Source: an uncultured Elusimicrobia bacterium (GTDB lineage Bacteria; RUG730). Taken from it: DNA of 7,429 bases. How positions within the stretch are numbered: the stretch's first letter is position 1; every line of letters begins with the position of its first letter. The stretch lies in contig ONXP01000019.1 of assembly GCA_900321865.1 (NCBI GenBank), forward strand, positions 1 to 7,429. The letters are read 5' to 3'. The position numbers and the translations under genes are program-made. The notes under the pieces were generated by a model. It saw nothing but the letters and a program-made list of their open reading frames with translations, did not search any database and had not been told where the DNA came from. This document shows positions 1 to 6,600 of the stretch, piece by piece.

Positions 1-234
1 ATTTTTATTAATAGCTCTAATTATGTCTATTTTATAGCCTTTTTCTAAAAGGAAATTTTCTAATCTAATTTTTATAAAATCAAATAAATCTTTTTTAGTT
101 TCAGGTAAAATTTCATCTGTAAAAAAATTTTTAAATTTATCTAATGCTATATTAAAAAGTTTGTTTAAGTCAAAAATATTATATAGAATATACTGTCTAT
201 GAATTATTACATTTCTAAAATACTTTGAAAAAAT
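1..234 (-). pseudogene. glyS: glyS C-terminal fragment (glycyl-tRNA synthetase beta subunit), 5' part missing, runs off left edge
   Basis: The minus strand is open from 234 down to position 1. From about 195 it translates to a helical segment beginning RQYILYNI and ending in a stretch with DFIKIRLENFLLEKGYKIDI followed by IRAIN. This matches the C-terminal DALR-like anticodon-binding part of bacterial GlyS: an LRRQALGI-type helix, then a (D)F..eRl..yl.e.GY..D.i.AV block about 45 residues later. GlyS forms an alpha2beta2 enzyme with GlyQ and charges tRNA-Gly in the cytoplasm. A TAA at 235-237 closes the frame upstream, there is no ATG, GTG or TTG start in this frame, and residues before RQ no longer resemble the expected DPFALR. 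The 500 or more residues that should precede it are absent from 238-529. I therefore read it as a truncated, probably decayed gene; the remaining 3' end lies outside the window. Identity is from memory of the family, without alignment. Confidence 0.6.
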
Positions 235-381
235 TTATAAGAAATAAGAAAATATTGTTAATCTGAATAAAAGCAATTTTCTTTAAAATTGAATAAAAAA
301 AATAAAATTTTGGTTAGAGAGATATTAATTTATTTTTGATTTTTTAGCAGAAAAATTTTAGTTTAATTTTGGTTTTAAATC

Positions 382-402
382 TATTCTTTTTTCAAAAGAA
401 TA
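382..402. repeat. Short perfect inverted repeat, AT-rich
   Basis: Arms TATTCTTTT (382-390) and AAAAGAATA (394-402) are perfect 9-bp complements separated by TTC. It lies 23 bases upstream of the possible promoter. It could be an operator or only a by-product of A/T runs. There is no T-tract on either strand that would make it a terminator. Confidence 0.35.
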
Positions 403-424
403 AAAAAATTTAGTTTTTAGTTTT

Positions 425-453
425 TTGACGAGAGAAAAAATTTTGATTTTAAC
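425..453 (+). promoter_or_regulatory. Possible sigma70-type promoter for the giant gene
   Basis: TTGACG at 425-430 (5 of 6 to the -35 consensus) is followed after 17 bases by TTTAAC at 448-453 (4 of 6 to the -10 consensus). This would give a leader of roughly 85 bases before the ATG at 545. In such AT-rich DNA a match of this quality can occur by chance, so it is only a candidate. Confidence 0.28.
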
Positions 454-533
454 TTTATTAAAAAATCATTTTTTTATTTAAAGAAGTTAAAAAAATTTTA
501 AAAAATAAAATTTTATTTCCATAAATTTTATGT

Positions 534-544
534 GGGGGGAAAGG
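534..544 (+). promoter_or_regulatory. Ribosome-binding site deciding the start at 545
   Basis: GGGGGGAAAGG directly precedes the ATG at 545 and is the only G-rich tract in the leader. It can pair with the anti-Shine-Dalgarno (one G-U needed), with the G6 run about five bases from the ATG. The alternative in-frame ATG at 530 has only ATAAATTTT-type sequence upstream, and using it would place this tract inside the coding region. Confidence 0.6.
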
Positions 545-637
545 ATGTTTAATTTTAAGTTTTTTAGGTGCAAGAAGTTTTCTAGTATTACATTTTTAGT
601 TTTTTTTATAAATTTATTTTACAGCTATGGATTTAGC
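545..637 (+). other. Signal peptide of the giant protein
   Basis: The N-terminus has a basic n-region (K5, R8, K10, K11), then a hydrophobic core of about 17 residues (FSSITFLVFFINLFYSY), then small or polar residues (G, S, N). This is a typical Sec signal. The cleavage site is unclear, perhaps around residues 29-31. Uncleaved anchoring is possible, since the motif before the cleavage site is not a clean A-x-A. C9 lies before the hydrophobic core, so it is not a lipobox. Confidence 0.75.
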
Positions 638-3600
638 AATAATTTTTATGTTAATAATTATTCATTGCCTGCTAGTGTAGGGAAAGTGATAGAGAGGTTT
701 GATGTATCTAGTGGAGAGAAAGTATTTTTGATAGAAGATTTACATTGTCATCCTGTGGCTGAGAAGAATATAGAGAATATTTTGAGTTGGATAAAAGCGA
801 ATTATGGGAAAGAATTTAACTTTATAGGATTAGAAGGGACGAGGAAAGAAGAGATAAAATTTGACAGATTTAGAGGATTAAAGAAGGAAGTTTTGGATGA
901 GATAGGAGAAGGTTTAACGAAACTTGGCTATGTAACAGGTGCAGATTTGTATGCGATGAAGAACGATATAAAGGTATACGGGATAGAAGAAAATGAATTG
1001 TATTTAAATAGTTTAAGAAAGTTATATATGTCTATAATTTATAGGGATAGATTAGAGATATTGCATGAGAATTTAGAGGGAGCATATAGTAGGAATCAGA
1101 AATATTTTCAAAACGAGAAAGTTTTAGAAATAATTAAGAAGAAAGAAGAAAATATAAAGGGGAAATTAGATTTTATAAAATATATAAAATTTTTAAAAAG
1201 CGAGATAGGCGAAGAAGATTTTAGAGAATATAAAGAGCTTAATAGGGTATTAGATTTAGAGTGTAGGAAGAAAGAATTAGATTTGATTGGTGTAGAAAGT
1301 GAGACAAGGAATTTGGTATTGAAATTAAAAGGCTATATAGATGAAGAAGATATAAAATTTTTAGAAGGTGAGGATGGAGAGAATTATTACATTAATCTTT
1401 CTGACGTATTAGAGAGGAAAAGGATAAATATAAGCAAGAATTATAGGAAAGTGAATGATTACATTGAATATATAAAGAATAAGAAAGAAATAGATGATAT
1501 GCAATGCATAGAGGAATTAGAGAAATTAGAGAGGAAGGTAATAGATAAGAATATAGTAGGGCTGGGCGACGGGAAGGAATTTTTAGATGAGATGGAAAGA
1601 ATGAGATTATTTTTTAGATATATAAGGAACGAAGCGAGCATAATGGATGTAGAAGAATATGAGAGAGGGCTTAAAAGTTTTGGCGAAGTAGGGAATAAAG
1701 TTTTTTATAGGGATTATTTTGAAGATTTTAGAGAAGATATAGATAAATCTAGTGAGAATATGAAGAAATTTTACATAGAAGCGAATAAAAGAAACGAAGT
1801 TATGACGAATAATCTTTTGAGGAATAAGGATAGGAGCAAGGTATCAGCTCTTTTGGTTGGAGGATTTCATGCACAAGGGATAAAGGACTTTTTAAGGGCA
1901 AGAGGAATAGGATATGAGGTGATATTGCCTAGCATAGAAGGATATGATGGAAAGATTTATTATGAGGATAGAGTAAGAGAAGAAGCATTGAGGCTAGGTT
2001 TAGTAGAAGAAGATGGGGCAAATTTCGGTAAAGATGTAAAGAGAAGAGAACAGAATAAATTGCAGTTAATAGATGTATTTAGCACGAATGGAATATTAAG
2101 TAGTGATATAAGTGGATTAGAAGAGAAAGCATTAGAAGGGAAATTAAGAGAGATAATAGAGAGCAAAAATTTTAAAAAAGATGAATTAGAGGAAGCATTA
2201 AATAAATATAACGAAGCAAAAGAAATTTTGAGAAAAGAAGCAAAGAAAGAAGGAAAAGAAGAAATATTTACAAAGTTAGAAGAAGAATTAGATAGTAATA
2301 TAGATAGAATTTTAGGGAAAAATAAGAAAGGGCTTTTTAAAAGGGTAATAGAGAGGTTAAGTAAGATACTTAACATTAAAGTAAATTATTTTAAAGAAAA
2401 TAATGAAAAAGATGAGTTTTATGAATTTTTGGAATCAAAAAAAATAAAAAATAGTATTAAGATTTATGATTTATATAAAAAATTTAAAAAAGAATATTCA
2501 ACCTTACAAAAGTTAGATACAAAAGAAATAAAAGATTTTTTATCAAAAAATTTGTTAACTAAGTTATTTCCAAAAGATGACGATCCTGTAAAAAATATAT
2601 TGATAAATTGTTGTTATAATTCTTTAAATAAAAAAGAATATTTAAATGGGGTTGATATATTTTTTAAATTTTTAGTTTATTTTTTAAATAAAGATATAAA
2701 GATTTATTATGATAAAGATAATAATTTTTGTTTAGATATGAATTTGGAAGATGTAGAAATTTCACAATATTTATATATTATATTTAAAGATATAGATAAA
2801 AAAGATGAAGATTTCTTTAAAAGAAAACAAAATCATTTACTATTTAATAAAATAAAAATCAATTTAATTGGTGAAAATATTCCTTCTAAATTTATAGATT
2901 TTAAAACAATAATTACTCCTTATAAATATAATGCGGAACTTGATATTATACCAGATATAGAAATAAAAATTAATAAATCTAAATCGCTAATATCTGAAAA
3001 AGAATTAGGTTTATATGAAAATAACTTTTGGAAAGATTTCAATTCAAAAGACAAAGAAAATAAATTTATTTTTATATTAAATAATAATTTTTATAAATTT
3101 CATTCTATTGCTAACTCAGATTATAAAATAGTTTCTACATTGTATGAAAATAGTTCAAACTTGATAAAAAAAATGAAGGAAAAGAAAGATGAACAGCTTT
3201 CACATCTTTTATTTTTTGACGAAGAAAAAATATTTGAAAATAAAGAAGCAGTTAATTGTTTACATAAGTATAAAAAAGTAGAAGGGAAGAATTTATTCGA
3301 TCATTTTAATGAATTCTTAAAAAAGAAACCTGAAGAAAAAGAGCTTAAAGAAGAAGTAAATCGTATTTTTATTCAAATTTTGGATATTTTATCCTATCTA
3401 GAAAAGAATAATTTATATTGGATAGATATAAAGTTATCAAATTTTATGATTGATAAAGAAGGGAATGTTATTGCTGTTGATTTAGATGAAGTTTTTCATA
3501 AAAAAGATTTAAAAATAGTTATAGATAATTTCCATAAAAAATATCGTTTTGCTAGAGGAACCCTTATTTGTAAAGAATATTATGATAATTTTAATTTTAA

Positions 3601-6600
3601 ACAAATAAAGCTTTATGAAAATTTATTTACTATAAACTATCAAATGTATTGTATAGGAGTTATGTTAATTAGTATTTTATTAAGCTATTATGATTGTTGT
3701 CTAAAAGATGAGCTTAGGAATGTTTATACAAATAATGATATTAATAATATTAGGAAAATTCTTGTCAATTTATTTTCAAAAGATTCTAAAATAAAAGATG
3801 AAAATTTTTTAAAAATTATAGAGTATTGTTTATTTTCTAGTTTTGTTGATAGTAATATTAGTTTTGATGAAATTAAGAATATCTTTAATATTGATAATAA
3901 TAATATTACAAAGAAAGAAGAAATAAATAATGAAAAACAGAAAGAAAATATATATGAAAACATTAGTTTATTAGCTGAAAACCTTAAATATTTTTTAAAA
4001 ATTTTTTTGCCAGATGATTTTGTTTTTAAATCAGTATTTTTAGATTATCTTAATATTTTTATTGAAGATGGTAAAATTGAAAAATATCTTAAAAAAGATG
4101 AAATCTTAAAAGGATTTTCATATTTAAATAAATTTATTAAATTTTATTTCTTAAAATTTATAAAAGTTGAATATGATGAAAATGAAGGAATTATAGATAT
4201 TGATATTTCTAATGTAAATAAAGAAGATGAAAAAGAATTATCACAGATAATTATAACAATGTTATCATATTTAAAAACAAAAGCAGATTATAAAGTTAAA
4301 ATAAAAGTTAAAGGAATAGAAAGCTTGCTTAATAAATCTTTTATTAGATTAACTGAAGGGTTCCAATATGTAATAGTAGAAAGTTCAGAACAAACAATTG
4401 GAGAAATGGAAAAAGTTTTGGCTTCTAAAGTAAATATGTTTCAAAAGAATGGAAAAAGCAGGTTTGTTTTACAAGATAAAGGAACAAAAAAATTTTATAA
4501 AAAAAGTTTATCATTAGAAAGAAATCAAGATAATGTAAAAAGATTTACAGAATTAATAGAAAAAAATAATGCATATAGTAAGTGTATGTTATTTCCAACA
4601 AAAAATATAAAAGATACATTGTATGTTTATGAATATATAGATGGAAAAGATTTATTTGAATATTTTTATAAATTTAAAGATGAAAATCCGATTATTCGTA
4701 TAAATAAATCAATCCCAATCTTTATCAAAATATTAGAAATACTAAATTTTATAAATGAAAACGGGTTTTTATGGACGGATATTAAATTAGAAAATTTTAT
4801 GATAACTAAAAATGAGGATGTGGTTGCCATAGATTTAGATGAAATACAGAAAAAAGGTAGTACTAGTGAACTGCTTCTTTATTCTTATAACTATTTTAAC
4901 GAAAAATATTTATCTGAAAAATATATGTTGTATTGTTTTATATTTATGTTTATTAATGTTATCTCTGGTTTTAAACTAGAATCTTTAGCTTCAAATCCTG
5001 AAAATATAGAATTTTTTAAAAAAGAAAGCCTTCCTGCATTAGAAAAAATTTCATCAAAATTGAATCAAGAAGGAAAAAATAAAATATTATCATTTACAAA
5101 CTATCTTTTAGAAATTTTTGAAAACAACTCTGAATCTATAGATTTTTCTGAAATAAAATTAAAATTAGATGAATTAAAATTAGATGAATTAAAAGAAGAT
5201 ATTTTTATTATTAATAATAATTATTATAAAAAAACATTTTATACCAAAGAAGATTTTAATTTTTTAGGGCATGGAAATTTATTTAAAGAGGATACAAAAG
5301 TTATAGATACTAAGGATGAAAAAAGTTTTTTTTCTAAGATGAAAGAAAAGATGAAAAATTTTATAGATAAAGCGAAAATAAAGACTAAAAAATTTATTGA
5401 AGAATCTTTATTAAAAGCTGAAAAAATGAGAGAAGAAAAAATACAAATATTGTCGGCTTTTATGTCTAATTATCATGAAAAACTTGAAAAAGATTTTAAT
5501 AGTGTTGAAAAATTAATAGGAATAGATAATTTAGAATTTGTAGAAGATGAAGAATTTAATTTATCTAGTATATTAGACGATAAAAATGGACTGAAATACA
5601 GGATGACTGGGAATATGGCGATGTTTTTAGACATGATTATGAGTAATAAGGGGAATGAGAAAAAATTAGATCTTTTAGCTGAGGTGTTTTGCCATGAGAA
5701 TTTAGAGATTTTATCTAAAGATCATGAATTTGCTGCGGAGCATGCAGGGGAATTTCAGAAATTTTTGATAGAATTATTTACAGATATAGAGTTTAAAGAA
5801 GCTTTTAAAATGTTAAGGAATATTAATGAACAAAAAAATTTGAATTTAAAAGATATAGGTATTGACGAAATAAATGAGAAAGTGATGAAAATAGTAGATA
5901 AATTTAACCAGAATAAATCAGGGCTTAGGATATTGGCTAGAGATATTTATGATGAATTTCAAAACATAAAGAAAGAAATGATAAAAAATGTTACAAAAAG
6001 TGAGACATATAGAGAGATAGTATTAGATATAAATGGTATGAATTTAGATGCAATAAAAGATAAAATAAATGCTTTAGGGTTAGAGAATAAATATAAATTG
6101 AGAGTGGTATTGGTAGGAGATATAAAGGAGAAAGAAAAATTAGAAAATTATTTAAAGATGCTAAAAGATATAAATAATCCATTTATAGACATAGAAGCGG
6201 TATTAGGTAAAAAATTATTAGTAGAGATTAGAAATGATGCTAAACTTTTAGATAAATATAAAAATATAGTTAGTGCGGTGACTATTTTGGGGAATGGATA
6301 TATTTTGACGGCATCAGGGAATATAAACGAAAGTTTGTATGCAGAAATTAGCAAAAAATTAACCGAAAAAAATATAACTATCAACGAAAAAAATATTGCA
6401 AGAAGCATTAATGCAGGATTTTTTGGAGAGGAAGATTTTGAGAGTATATATAAGAATTTTATAGAGAATGTTGATAATAAGAAATTAGCAAATAATGTGA
6501 GGCAGTTTGTAATAGGGATGGAGAATGAATTATCAAAAGAAAGCTTAGAGTTATTGGATTGTATGGTTAATAAAGGTAATGATAATAAAAATTTAAACAT

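Larger units (their letters stand above)
235..533. other. AT-rich intergenic region without a recognisable gene
   Basis: About 300 bases of A/T runs with frequent stops in all frames. It holds an AT-only inverted repeat at 382-402 and a possible weak promoter at 425-453, and otherwise I see nothing. I looked on the minus strand for the missing 5' part of glyS and found no matching peptide in any frame. Confidence 0.6.

Noticed and set aside
382-402. Inverted repeat considered as a terminator
   Set aside because: The stem is nearly pure A/T and is not followed by a T tract on either strand.
530-544. Upstream in-frame ATG at 530 as the start of the giant gene
   Set aside because: No Shine-Dalgarno sequence before it, while the G-rich tract at 534-544 is ideally placed for the ATG at 545. 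The signal peptide also reads better from there.
1459-1641. Minus-strand open frame of about 60 codons inside the giant gene
   Set aside because: It is antisense to well-formed coding sequence and its hydrophobic Ser/Phe/Leu composition is what the complement of Lys/Glu-rich codons gives. No ribosome-binding site.
1960-2376. Minus-strand open frame of about 138 codons
   Set aside because: Complement of the Lys/Glu-rich linker; poly-Ser/Phe/Leu composition and no recognisable motif.
3724-3963. Minus-strand open frame that looks like a small membrane protein
   Set aside because: The hydrophobic appearance comes from complementing Asn/Lys/Glu codons between the two repeat units; no start context or family resemblance.
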